Assembly: GCA_007750655.1 (NCBI GenBank) | Contig: CP036290.1 | Span: 3,224,001 to 3,288,000 of the forward strand | DNA length: 64,000 nucleotides | Source: Rohdeia mirabilis | GTDB taxonomy: Bacteria > Planctomycetota > UBA1135 > GCA-002686595 | Direction: 5' to 3' | Part shown: positions 18,630-27,991 of the stretch, piece by piece | Layout: each line of letters starts with the position of its first letter | How positions within the stretch are numbered: the first letter of the stretch is position 1 | Program-made: the position numbers and the translations under genes | The notes under the pieces: generated by a model | What the model was told of the DNA's origin: nothing | What the model saw: the letters and a program-made list of their open reading frames with translations, nothing else | The model's database searches: none

Positions 18630-20131
18630 GCGGCGCGCACGACCAGTTGGCCGGTGACGCCCACGACGTGGCGCGCCGCATCGCGGACGGAACCCAGAGT
18701 GCGGAGAGCACCGTCGGCGCCGCCCTCGAGCGCGCGCGCACGGATCCGTTCGGGTGCTTCGAAGCGCTGGACGAGGAGGCCGCACTGGAGCGCGCGCGCG
18801 AGCTCGATCGCGCGCGGTCGGGCGGCGCGAGCTGCGGCCCCCTGTTCGGCGTCCCGATCGCGATCAAGTCGAACATCTGCGTGGACGGGGAACTCACGAC
18901 CTGTGGCTCGCGACTGCTCGCGGGCCACCGCTCGATCTACGACGCGACGGCGGTCGAGCGGCTCGTCGCGGCCGGAGCCGTCGTCGTCGGAACGACGCGC
19001 ATGGACGAGTTCGGCATGGGCTCGAGCGGCGAGAACTGCGCGAGCGGAGCGACGACGAATCCGCGCACGCCCGCGGGAGGGGCCGCACGCTCGCCGGGCG
19101 GTTCGTCGAGCGGTTCGGCGGCGGCGGTGGCCGCGGGGATCGTGCCGCTCGCGCTCGGATCGGACACGGGCGGCTCGGTGCGCCAACCCGCCGCGTTCTG
19201 CGGCGTCTTCGGACACAAGCCGACCTGGGGCCGCGTTTCGCGTCACGGACTCGTGGCCTTCGCTTCGTCGCTCGACACCATCGGAACGCTGGCCAGGAGC
19301 GCGCGCGACCTCGAACTCGCACTCGCCGTCATGGCCGGGCCCGATGGGCGCGACTCCACGGCGTTCGAGCGCACGGACCTCGATCGCGAACTCGCGGCTC
19401 CCGACGCGCGCGACGCGAACCGTCCGCTCGCCGGCCTGCGTCTGGGCGTGTTCGACGACTCCGCACTGACGGACGTCGATCCGCACGTGCTCGAACGCTT
19501 CACGCGCACGCTCGAACGCGCTCGCGAACTCGGTGCCGAGCTGGTCACGGTCGACCTCCCCCACCACCGCCACGGCGTGGCCGTCTACTACGTGCTCGCG
19601 CCCGCCGAGGCCTCGAGCAATCTCGCGCGCTACGACGGCGTGCGCTATGGCCGCCGCGTCGAAGCGGGTACGAGCCTCGAGGACATGATGACGGCCACGC
19701 GCACCGAGGGCTTCGGTCACGAGGTCACGCGCCGCATCCTGCTCGGGACCCACGTCCTGTCGAGCGGCTTCTACGAGGCCTGGTTCGACCGCGCCGCGCG
19801 CGTGCGGCGCGCCGTGGCCGACGACTTCGCCGCGGCCTTCGAGTCGGTCGACCTGATCGCGACGCCCACCGCGCCGACGACGCCGTTCACGCTCGGCGAG
19901 GACGTGGATCCGCTCGTGCGCTACCGCGGCGACGCGCTCACGATTCCGGCCAGCCTCGCGGGCCTGCCGGCGGTGAGCGTTCCGGTCGACGTCGAGCCCG
20001 GCCGCACCGTGGGCCTGCAACTCATCGGCCCGGCGACCGCGGACCTCTCCGTGCTGCGCGCGGCGGCGGCACTGCGGCCGGACTCGGTCGAGGCAACTCG
20101 TGGCGCCGCGCCGGGCGGAAGCGTCCAGTGA
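18626..20131 (+). CDS. gatA: Asp-tRNA(Asn)/Glu-tRNA(Gln) amidotransferase subunit A
   Basis: GatA is the glutaminase subunit and an amidase-signature enzyme. The Ser-cisSer-Lys triad is visible: Lys in GVPIAIKSNICV (~residue 78), the cis-Ser in SPGGSSSGSAAA (~155) and the nucleophile in GSDTGGSVRQPAAF (~178). The 501-residue length is normal. It starts at a GTG that shares GTGA with the gatC stop. The mid-region DEFGMGSSGENCASG matches GatA, not stand-alone amidases. Confidence 0.95.
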   Translation: MSGAHDQLAGDAHDVARRIADGTQSAESTVGAALERARTDPFGCFEALDEEAALERARELDRARSGGASCGPLFGVPIAIKSNICVDGELTTCGSRLLAGHRSIYDATAVERLVAAGAVVVGTTRMDEFGMGSSGENCASGATTNPRTPAGGAARSPGGSSSGSAAAVAAGIVPLALGSDTGGSVRQPAAFCGVFGHKPTWGRVSRHGLVAFASSLDTIGTLARSARDLELALAVMAGPDGRDSTAFERTDLDRELAAPDARDANRPLAGLRLGVFDDSALTDVDPHVLERFTRTLERARELGAELVTVDLPHHRHGVAVYYVLAPAEASSNLARYDGVRYGRRVEAGTSLEDMMTATRTEGFGHEVTRRILLGTHVLSSGFYEAWFDRAARVRRAVADDFAAAFESVDLIATPTAPTTPFTLGEDVDPLVRYRGDALTIPASLAGLPAVSVPVDVEPGRTVGLQLIGPATADLSVLRAAAALRPDSVEATRGAAPGGSVQ

Positions 20132-21588
20132 GCACGTTCGCGCACGAACACGGCTACGAGGTCGTCGTGGGTCTCGAGGTCCATGCGCAGCTCGCGACGG
20201 GCGGCAAACTGTTCGCACCCGAGCCGTACCGCTTCGGCGCCGACCCGAACAGCCTCGTCTCGATCGTGACGAGCGCGCAACCGGGCGTCCTGCCGCTGCT
20301 CGACCGCGCCGCCGTGGAACTCGCGCTGCGCGTCGCCCTCGCGCTCGACTGCCACATCCCCGAGACCAGCCGCTTCGACCGCAAGCACTACTTCTACTGC
20401 GACCTGCCGAAGGGCTATCAGATCACGCAGCTGTTCCACCCCTACTGCACGGGCGGGCGCGTGCCCCTGGCCGACGGTCGCGCGATCGAGCTCGAGCGCA
20501 TCCACATCGAGGAGGACGCGGGCAAGGCCGTGCACGACCGCGGGCCGCGCACGCTGGTCGACCTGAACCGCGCCGGCGTGCCGCTCATCGAACTGGTCAC
20601 GCGCCCCGACCTGCGCTCGTCCGACGACGCGGTCCAGTTCCTCGAGAGCTACCGCGAGATCCTCGTCTACACCGGCGCTTCGGACGCGGACATGGAGAAG
20701 GGCAATCTGCGCTGCGACGTGAACGTCTCGGTGCGACGCCCCGGCGAGCCGCTGCGGACCAAGGTCGAGCTGAAGAACCTCAACTCGCTGCGCAACGTGC
20801 AGGCCTCGATCGAGTTCGAAGCCGTGCGCCAGGTCGAAGCCTACGAAGCGGGCACGCCGGAACTCGTGGTGCAGGAGACGCGGCTGTTCGACGTCGAGCG
20901 CGGCGAGACGCGCACGATGCGTTCGAAGGAGGACGCGCACGACTACCGCTACATGCCCGACCCCGACCTGCCGCCCGTCCGGGTCGCCGCCGACGAACTC
21001 GAGCGCCTGCGCGACGGGCTGCCCACGCTTCCGCACGTTCGGCGTGCCAACTACGTCGAGCGCCTCGGGCTCTCGGCCTACGACGCGGGCGTGCTGACGG
21101 CGGAACGCGCCGTGAGCGACCTGTTCGACGGCGTGGTGGAACGCGCGGGCGACGGCGCCGCCAAGCAGGCCGCGAACTGGATCTCGAACCAGGTGCTGGG
21201 CGCGTTCGCGGACGAGTCGAACGCACTGGCGAGCGTGGCCGACCTGCCCTTCGGAGCGGCCGAGTTGGCTGAACTGGTCGAACTGGTCGATTCGGGCACG
21301 CTGCACTCGCGCGGAGCTCGCGACGTGCTCGACAAGCTGCTCACCGAAGGCGGTTCGCCCACGGAATGGGTCGAGCGCCTGAACTTGGGCGCGGTGCGCG
21401 ATCGCGGCGCCCTCGAGGCCTGGTGCCGCACGGCGCTCGAGTCGAACGCGCGGGCCGTCGACGCGGTCAAGGGTGGCAACGAGAAGGCCGCCGGCGCGCT
21501 CGTCGGTGCGGTGATGAAGGCCTCGGGCGGACGCGCGGACCCGGCCGAGGCGCGCGCGCTGTTGCTCGAGCTGATCGCTGCGTCCTGA
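20128..21588 (+). CDS. gatB: Asp-tRNA(Asn)/Glu-tRNA(Gln) amidotransferase subunit B
   Basis: GatB phosphorylates the mischarged aminoacyl-tRNA and receives ammonia from GatA. The 486-residue protein has YEVVVGLEVHAQL at the N-terminus, RKHYFYCDLPKGYQITQ (~83), IHIEEDAGK, MEKGNLRCDVNVSVR (~190), KVELKNLNS and DYRYMPDPDLPPV (~272). A YqeY-like helical tail ends the protein. GTG start overlaps the gatA stop. Presence of the whole trimer indicates that at least one of AsnRS or GlnRS is replaced or supplemented by transamidation in this organism. Confidence 0.96.
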   Translation: MSTFAHEHGYEVVVGLEVHAQLATGGKLFAPEPYRFGADPNSLVSIVTSAQPGVLPLLDRAAVELALRVALALDCHIPETSRFDRKHYFYCDLPKGYQITQLFHPYCTGGRVPLADGRAIELERIHIEEDAGKAVHDRGPRTLVDLNRAGVPLIELVTRPDLRSSDDAVQFLESYREILVYTGASDADMEKGNLRCDVNVSVRRPGEPLRTKVELKNLNSLRNVQASIEFEAVRQVEAYEAGTPELVVQETRLFDVERGETRTMRSKEDAHDYRYMPDPDLPPVRVAADELERLRDGLPTLPHVRRANYVERLGLSAYDAGVLTAERAVSDLFDGVVERAGDGAAKQAANWISNQVLGAFADESNALASVADLPFGAAELAELVELVDSGTLHSRGARDVLDKLLTEGGSPTEWVERLNLGAVRDRGALEAWCRTALESNARAVDAVKGGNEKAAGALVGAVMKASGGRADPAEARALLLELIAAS

Positions 21589-21618
21589 TACGCGACGCTC
21601 GCCGACGGCGATCGCGAC

Positions 21619-22371
21619 TCAACGCGATTCGGCGAGCAGCAACAGCTCGGGGCGCACCTGGGCGGAAGCCGGTACCGCGAGAACCACGACGCCACCGCCG
21701 GTCGCGTCACCCGCGAGCAGCGCCCACTCGTTCGGGCCGCTGTCCGTGCGCACGAGTCCGCGCGCGTGCCGCAGTTCGCCGCGCTTGGCCGGATCCATCT
21801 CGATCTCGATCTCGCGTGGATCGATCGCGAGTCCGACGCCGAGACCCTTCGAGATCGCCTCCTTCGCGCACCACAGGCGCAGGAGCTCGATCGGCTCCGA
21901 GTCGCGCGCGCGCCAGCGCTCGAGTTCGAGCGGCGACGCGATGCGATCGCAGACGTCGGCGATGTCCCAGTCCTCGGGAAGGTTCTCGCAGTCCACGCCG
22001 ACCGGGCAGGTGGCGATCGCGACGGCCACGAGTCCGCGCGCGTGGGCGAGCGAACAGACGAGCTCGTGTGGTTCTTCGAAGCAGAGCGGCCCGCTGACGA
22101 CGACCGGGGGGCCGTCGCCACCGCCGCCGATCTCCCAGGCGGCCGGGGCCCCGCCGTGCAGGCGCGCCAACTCGATCTTGAGCAGCGCGTGGGCAGCGGC
22201 GAAGGCCTCGCGGTCGCGCGGGTCGTGAAGTCGTTCCCAGCGCGCCCGTTCGGTCGGGTCCAGGAGGACCTCCGCGTCGGACACGGTGCTGGGCGCGGCT
22301 CCGACGGCCCGCACGACCCGGGACGGCTCGGTGCCGCTCGACCCACCCCCACCCCGACTCGCGCGCTCCAT
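21619..22371 (-). CDS. 4'-phosphopantetheinyl transferase superfamily protein (Sfp-like)
   Basis: About 250 residues. The family's two Mg/CoA motifs are visible: CPVGVDCEN (~residue 122) and LWCAKEAISKGLGVGL (~168). Enzymes of this type load the phosphopantetheine arm onto carrier proteins of fatty acid, polyketide or peptide synthetases. The two-domain length fits the Sfp group, not the ~120-residue AcpS. ATG 22371 is preferred because a TAGCGT box ends 8 nt before it; a GTG at 22380 would add three residues but falls inside that box. Convergent with gatB, 30 nt apart. Confidence 0.8.
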   Translation of the reverse strand: MERASRGGGGSSGTEPSRVVRAVGAAPSTVSDAEVLLDPTERARWERLHDPRDREAFAAAHALLKIELARLHGGAPAAWEIGGGGDGPPVVVSGPLCFEEPHELVCSLAHARGLVAVAIATCPVGVDCENLPEDWDIADVCDRIASPLELERWRARDSEPIELLRLWCAKEAISKGLGVGLAIDPREIEIEMDPAKRGELRHARGLVRTDSGPNEWALLAGDATGGGVVVLAVPASAQVRPELLLLAESR

Positions 22372-22378
22372 GCTGGAC

Positions 22379-22388
22379 ACGCTACCGT
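22379..22388. promoter_or_regulatory. Overlapping back-to-back -10 boxes (ACGCTACCGT)
   Basis: Minus-strand TAGCGT (22384-22379) precedes the phosphopantetheinyl transferase ATG by 8 nt. Plus-strand TACCGT (22383-22388) points to the small lipoprotein at 22520. The same 10-mer recurs at 26555-26564. Confidence 0.35.
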
Positions 22389-22519
22389 TGATCGGGCGCC
22401 GTCGATCCGATCCGCCCGCAACCCGGCCGATCCGGGGAACTATTCACCCAGCGAGTGTGACGAACCGATCCCGCCGTGGCACTCGTTCCTCACGCCGCAA
22501 CCGACCCGACCTCGATCCG

Positions 22520-22735
22520 ATGGCCACTTCCACCACCCTCGTCCGTCCACTGCTCGCCGTCGTCGCCGCCGCTTCGCTGGGGCTGACCGGTTGCCTCGAA
22601 CCCGGCCCGAAGTACCACGGCAAGGACCACAAGTTCTCGTGGCAGGAGGACGAGCAGGAGGGCCGGAAGACGGCCAATCGCGAGGACCTGATCTACGTCC
22701 AACCGCCGCGTGCGGACTACGGATCGCGCAAGTAG
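22520..22735 (+). CDS. Small lipoprotein, function unknown
   Basis: 71 residues. The N-terminus is a standard lipoprotein signal ending in the lipobox LTGC at about residue 24, followed by a short, very hydrophilic mature part (GPKYHGKDHKFSWQEDEQ...). After processing only about 48 residues remain, so it may be a small outer- or inner-membrane anchored peptide. I recognise no family. The leader from the TACCGT box would be about 125 nt. Confidence 0.65.
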   Translation: MATSTTLVRPLLAVVAAASLGLTGCLEPGPKYHGKDHKFSWQEDEQEGRKTANREDLIYVQPPRADYGSRK

Positions 22736-22879
22736 AGCAGGTCGCGAACGAGCGGGCCGAGGTCGATGCTGGGTGGCTCGCACGATCCCGATGCGCGGCG
22801 CTCGACGTCGAGTGCGATCGGCGCGCTCGCAGTTCGACGCGCGTGCGCGGTACGGCCAGCGCCGTATCACGCGGACGCG

Positions 22880-23011
22880 AGCCAGTTCCTCGTACCCGGC
22901 GCCGCCCCGTCATTGGCCGGCCTCGTCCTGCACCACGCGTACGTGACGGTGGACCCCTCGACCTTCGCGATCAGCGCGAGCAACGCCGTGCGCGCCCTAC
23001 TCGTCCCCTGA
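22880..23011 (+). pseudogene. Fragment of a secreted-protein C-terminus (gene remnant)
   Basis: The reading frame here encodes a segment ending VDPSTFAISASNAVRALLVP then stop. Its style (aromatic/hydrophobic strand, DP, SNAV, then a final short strand) resembles the C-terminal domain I associate with secreted proteins of planctomycetes. Upstream of about 22870 the same frame is arginine-rich noise with no signal peptide, so only a tail seems to survive. It could also be chance; an alignment search of these 44 residues would decide. Confidence 0.3.
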
Positions 23012-23020
23012 CGGGGCCGA

Positions 23021-24568
<1,548 letters not shown>

Positions 24569-24626
24569 GGTCTTGGCGGCGCGCCGGCGATCGGCGCGCG
24601 GTTCGAGCGGTGCACCCGGCGCGCGC

Positions 24627-26099
24627 TCACTCGTGGAAGTAGTTGGGCGCCTCGCGCGTGATGGTCACGTCGTGCGGGTGGCTCTCCTTCATGGCGGCCG
24701 CCGTGACCCGCGTGAAGCGCGCGCGCTCCCACAGGGCCTCGATCGTGGAAGCACCGCAGTACCCCATGCCCGCGCGCACGCCGCCGACCAGCTGGTAGAC
24801 GTAGCTGGAGAGCTCGCCCTTGTACGGCACCATGCCTTCGATGCCCTCGGGCACCAGCTTCTCGGCGTCGGTGATCTCGCCCTGGCGATAGCGTTCCTTG
24901 CCGCCTTCGATCATCGCGCCGAGCGAGCCCATGCCGCGCACCGCTTTGAAGGTCCGGCCCTTGTAGATGATCTTGTCGCCCGGACTCTCGTCCATGCCGG
25001 CGAAGAGGCTGCCGAGCATGACGCACGAGGCGCCGCCGGCGAGGGCCTTGACGATGTCGCCCGAGAAGCGGATGCCGCCGTCGGCGATGACGGGGACGCC
25101 CGAGCCCTTGGCGGCGTCGGACACTTCGCGCACGGCGGTGAACTGGGGCACGCCGATGCCGGCCACGATGCGCGTCGTGCAGATCGAGCCGGGGCCGATG
25201 CCGACCTTGATGCCGTCGGCACCAGCGGCGATCAACTCGCGCGCGGCCTCTGCCGTGGCGATGTTGCCGGCCACCACGTCCACGTCGTGACGCTTCTTCA
25301 GAGCGATGACGGTCTCGACGACGTTGGACGAATGTCCGTGGGCCGTGTCGACCACCAGCACGTCGACGCCGGCGTCCACCAGCCCCGCGGCGCGGTCGTA
25401 GTCGTGGACCCCGATGCCGGCGGCGGCGCGCAGTCGTCCGCGTTCGTCGCAGGCCGAGTTCGGGTAGGCGTCGAGGTTGTCCAGGTCCTTCATCGTGATG
25501 AGACCGGCCAATCGGCCCGCGTCGTCCACGATCAGGAGCTTCTCGATCTTGTGCTGGTAGAGCAGCGTGCGCGCTTCGTCGAGCGACGTGGTCGGCGGCG
25601 CCGTGACCAGGTCGTCCTTGGTCATCACCGCGCTGACGGGCGTGTCTCCGGACGTCTCGAAGCGGCAGTCGCGCTTGGTCAGGATGCCGACGACGCGGCG
25701 CTCGGCATCGACGATCGGCACGCCCGAGACGTTCTGCGACGCCATCAGGTCGCGCGCGCGCTCCATCGTCACGTCGGGCGGCAGCGAGAACGGGTCGCGG
25801 ATGATGCCGTTGGCCGATCGCTTGACCTTGTCGACCTCCTGGACCTGACGCTCGATCGACAGGTTGCGGTGGATGACGCCGATACCACCGGCCCGGGCCA
25901 GGGCGACGGCGAGCTGCCACTCGGTCACCGTGTCCATCGCCGCAGCGACCAGCGGCACGTTGATGGTCACGTTGCGCGAGACGCGGGTGCGCACGTCGGC
26001 GTCCTTCGGCAGGACGTCCGAGTGCTGCGGCACGAGGAGGACGTCGTCGTAGGCGAGGCCTTCGGGATACGTGTGCGCGGGGCTGGACTGGTCGGCCAT
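24627..26099 (-). CDS. guaB: IMP dehydrogenase
   Basis: GuaB oxidises IMP to XMP with NAD, the committed step of guanine nucleotide synthesis. The 490-residue protein has the barrel with catalytic Cys in GPGSICTTR (~residue 303), the IMP-binding [10 protein letters not shown], the flap GMGSLGAM and RYRQG, and a pair of CBS domains inserted at about residues 95-210 ([18 protein letters not shown]). ATG 26099 is preceded by a short SD-like AGGA. A good promoter lies 68 nt upstream. Confidence 0.97.
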   Translation of the reverse strand: MADQSSPAHTYPEGLAYDDVLLVPQHSDVLPKDADVRTRVSRNVTINVPLVAAAMDTVTEWQLAVALARAGGIGVIHRNLSIERQVQEVDKVKRSANGIIRDPFSLPPDVTMERARDLMASQNVSGVPIVDAERRVVGILTKRDCRFETSGDTPVSAVMTKDDLVTAPPTTSLDEARTLLYQHKIEKLLIVDDAGRLAGLITMKDLDNLDAYPNSACDERGRLRAAAGIGVHDYDRAAGLVDAGVDVLVVDTAHGHSSNVVETVIALKKRHDVDVVAGNIATAEAARELIAAGADGIKVGIGPGSICTTRIVAGIGVPQFTAVREVSDAAKGSGVPVIADGGIRFSGDIVKALAGGASCVMLGSLFAGMDESPGDKIIYKGRTFKAVRGMGSLGAMIEGGKERYRQGEITDAEKLVPEGIEGMVPYKGELSSYVYQLVGGVRAGMGYCGASTIEALWERARFTRVTAAAMKESHPHDVTITREAPNYFHE

Positions 26100-26166
26100 C
26101 GTCCTGTCGTTCGGCTGCCGCAGCGGGCCTCGATCGAGGTCTCGCTGCCGAGGGTGGAAGCCGCCC

Positions 26167-26195
26167 ATCGTAGCCAGCGCGGGTGGGCCGTCCAA
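26167..26195 (-). promoter_or_regulatory. guaB promoter TTGGAC-17-TACGAT
   Basis: On the minus strand TTGGAC (26195-26190) and TACGAT (26172-26167) are separated by 17 nt, an almost canonical housekeeping promoter. The predicted leader to guaB is about 60 nt. Confidence 0.65.
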
Positions 26196-26237
26196 GCCGC
26201 GCGAGGCGTCGCCGCGCGCCCCGACCTGGCCCGCACG

Positions 26238-26278
26238 AAAAAGGGTCCGAACGCCGCAAAGATGCGACGCCCGGACCC
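26238..26278 (-). terminator. Canonical intrinsic terminator with T5 tract
   Basis: On the minus strand a 15-bp stem (26278-26264 with 26257-26243, including G-T pairs) and a 6-nt ATCTTT loop are followed directly by five Ts (26242-26238). It lies upstream of the guaB promoter, so it does not end or attenuate guaB from that promoter. It is the only classic stem plus T-tract terminator I saw in the window. Confidence 0.8.
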
Positions 26279-26403
26279 AGAAGAAGGAGGAGGTACCGGG
26301 GTGTCGACCCGCGGAGCCACCGAACTTGACCCGGGCCTTCGAACCGCGCTCGGGGTCTCGTCGCTGAACCGCCGCTCCTTCGGCGCTCGCCGCGCCCCGA
26401 AGA

Positions 26404-26439
26404 GCGCCCGGTCCAGCGCCCGGTCCAGCGCCCGGTCCA
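26404..26439. repeat. 12-nt tandem repeat, three perfect copies
   Basis: GCGCCCGGTCCA is repeated at 26404, 26416 and 26428 inside the divergent guaB/glycosyltransferase region. Confidence 0.8.
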
Positions 26440-26554
26440 GGTCGCGCGCGCCGGCGAGCCCGATCCCGACCCGAAGCGCCCCCCCCAGGACCTCCCAGGG
26501 CCGCTCCGAGCCGCCCCCCTCGAACGAGGACAGTTCCGGGTGTGGGGCCTTCGG

Positions 26555-26564
26555 ACGCTACCGT
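26555..26564. promoter_or_regulatory. Second ACGCTACCGT divergent -10 element
   Basis: Plus-strand TACCGT (26559-26564) would start the glycosyltransferase message about 37 nt before its ATG. The reverse reading TAGCGT could start the candidate small RNA. Confidence 0.35.
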
Positions 26565-26607
26565 TCGAGGCCGCGTGCGCTGCCGCCGCCCCACTTCCCC
26601 CCCCGCG

Positions 26608-27759
26608 ATGCCCCTCCCCCTCCAGACCCTGCACGTGTTTCCCGGCTTCGCCGTGGGCGGCGCGCAGATGCGAGCGGTGCGGCTGATCGAAGCGCTCGGC
26701 GACGGCTATCGACACGCCGTGGTCAGCCTGTCCGGAGCGGACGCCGGGCTCGAGCTCCTGGCCGATCCAAGAGCGGTCGAGTGGATCGCGCCGCCGGTGC
26801 GCGCGGGCAGCCTCGCGACGACGCGCGCGCTCGCCAGCCTCGTGCGCGCGCGGCGACCGGACCTGGTGCTGACCTACAACTGGGGCGCGCTCGACGGCGT
26901 GTTCGCCTGTCGCCTCGTCGGACGTCGCGCCCTGGTCCACCACGAGGACGGCTTCGGACCGGACGAGGTCGACCGGCGCCACGGACGGCGAAACCTCGTG
27001 CGCCGCTTCGTCCTGCGCGGCGCCCACCGCGTCGTCGTGCCGAGCCAGGTGCTCCAGACGATCGCGGCGCGCGAGTGGCGGCTGCCGGCGCGGCTCGTCG
27101 AGCTGATCCCGAACGGCGTCGACACCCAGCGCTTCGCCCCACCGAACGACGCGGACGGGACTGGTGCGACGGAACGCGCGGCCGTGCGCACCGAGCTCGG
27201 TATCGATCCGGCGGCGTTCGTCCTCGTCACGGTCGGCGGCCTGCGTCCCGAGAAGCGGCCCGACCGCGTGCTCGAGACGCTGGCGCTCCTGCCGCCCGAC
27301 GTCCACGCGATCCTGGTCGGCACGGGCGGTGAACTCGAAGCGCTCGAACGCCGCGCGACGGAGCCCGACCTGCGCGGCCGCGTGCACCTGGTCGGGGCGC
27401 GTCCCGACCCGGCCCCCATGCTGCGCGCCGCCGACGCCTTCTGCCTGCCGAGCGACACCGAGCAGATGCCGATCGCGATGGTCGAGGCGATGGCCGTGGG
27501 TCTGCCGGTGGTCGCGACCGACGTGGGCGACGTGCGCGCGATCCTTCCCGACCAGCAGCAGGACCGGGTCGTTCCCAGCGGTTCCGAGGCCGCGGCCGGA
27601 CTCGCGCGGGGCCTGCGGGCGCTCGCCGCCGATCCGGCGACGCGCGCTGCCCTCGGTCGTGCGAACCGCGCCCGCGTCGAGGAGCACTTCACGCAGGCCG
27701 GGATGGTCGCCCGCTACGACGCGCTGTATCGAGCCGCCGCGGCCCGGGACGGGCGCTGA
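26608..27759 (+). CDS. GT4-family glycosyltransferase
   Basis: 383 residues with the GT-B layout of the RfaB/WcaA-like group. The N-terminal domain begins with the GGAQMR loop (acceptor side). The C-terminal donor domain shows NGVDTQRF (~residue 169), VGGLRPEKRPD (~210) and the EX7E motif in DTEQMPIAMVEAMAVGLPVVA (~290), which binds the sugar nucleotide. The acceptor cannot be told from sequence; it may act on cell-surface glycans or a lipid. It stands between guaB and aceE with no glycan cluster around it. Confidence 0.88.
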   Translation: MPLPLQTLHVFPGFAVGGAQMRAVRLIEALGDGYRHAVVSLSGADAGLELLADPRAVEWIAPPVRAGSLATTRALASLVRARRPDLVLTYNWGALDGVFACRLVGRRALVHHEDGFGPDEVDRRHGRRNLVRRFVLRGAHRVVVPSQVLQTIAAREWRLPARLVELIPNGVDTQRFAPPNDADGTGATERAAVRTELGIDPAAFVLVTVGGLRPEKRPDRVLETLALLPPDVHAILVGTGGELEALERRATEPDLRGRVHLVGARPDPAPMLRAADAFCLPSDTEQMPIAMVEAMAVGLPVVATDVGDVRAILPDQQQDRVVPSGSEAAAGLARGLRALAADPATRAALGRANRARVEEHFTQAGMVARYDALYRAAAARDGR

Positions 27760-27785
27760 GACGCGGCTCGGACGGCCTTTCCCGG

Positions 27786-27791
27786 TACCAT
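27786..27791 (+). promoter_or_regulatory. -10-like box TACCAT upstream of aceE
   Basis: GGTACCAT sits just after the glycosyltransferase stop. It would give aceE a leader of about 194 nt. No -35 hexamer is clear. Confidence 0.3.
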
Positions 27792-27991
27792 CGGGGACCC
27801 GCCCGGACCGCGTCGAGACCTCGGAAGACCCTCCACCTCGACCGCTCGGGCACCGACCCGGCCCGTCCCCGTGACGACGCCGCCGCGCCTGCCACGCCGC
27901 ACCCCGCCCGAGGGGATCGAGGCGGCGCAGGACCCGGCGGGCGACGAACGGGCCAACGCCCACGAACCACGACGAGAGCTGCCCTGTGCAC

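Larger units (their letters stand above)
26238..26548 (-). ncRNA. Candidate small RNA ending at the orphan terminator
   Basis: The minus-strand terminator at 26238-26278 has no protein gene upstream on that strand; the next gene up, a glycosyltransferase, is on the plus strand. A TAGCGT box on the minus strand at 26560-26555, part of ACGCTACCGT, would start a transcript near 26548 of about 310 nt. Its 3' part is pyrimidine-rich (GTACCTCCTCCTTCTTC) just before the terminator stem, resembling an anti-Shine-Dalgarno. It contains three 12-nt repeats. I do not recognise tmRNA, RNase P RNA, SRP RNA or 6S RNA. The 5' end is a guess. Confidence 0.35.

Noticed and set aside
26238..26278. Terminator as attenuator or riboswitch expression platform of guaB
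   Set aside because: A better guaB promoter lies between the terminator and the gene, so transcripts from it would not pass the hairpin.
26281..26300. CCTCCTCC stretch as a 16S rRNA 3'-end fragment
   Set aside because: Only the short pyrimidine core matches; the neighbouring conserved helix-45 sequence is absent.
25967..26320. 117-residue minus frame covering the guaB start and the terminator
   Set aside because: Its extra N-terminus runs through the terminator and promoter of guaB and is in another frame from guaB.
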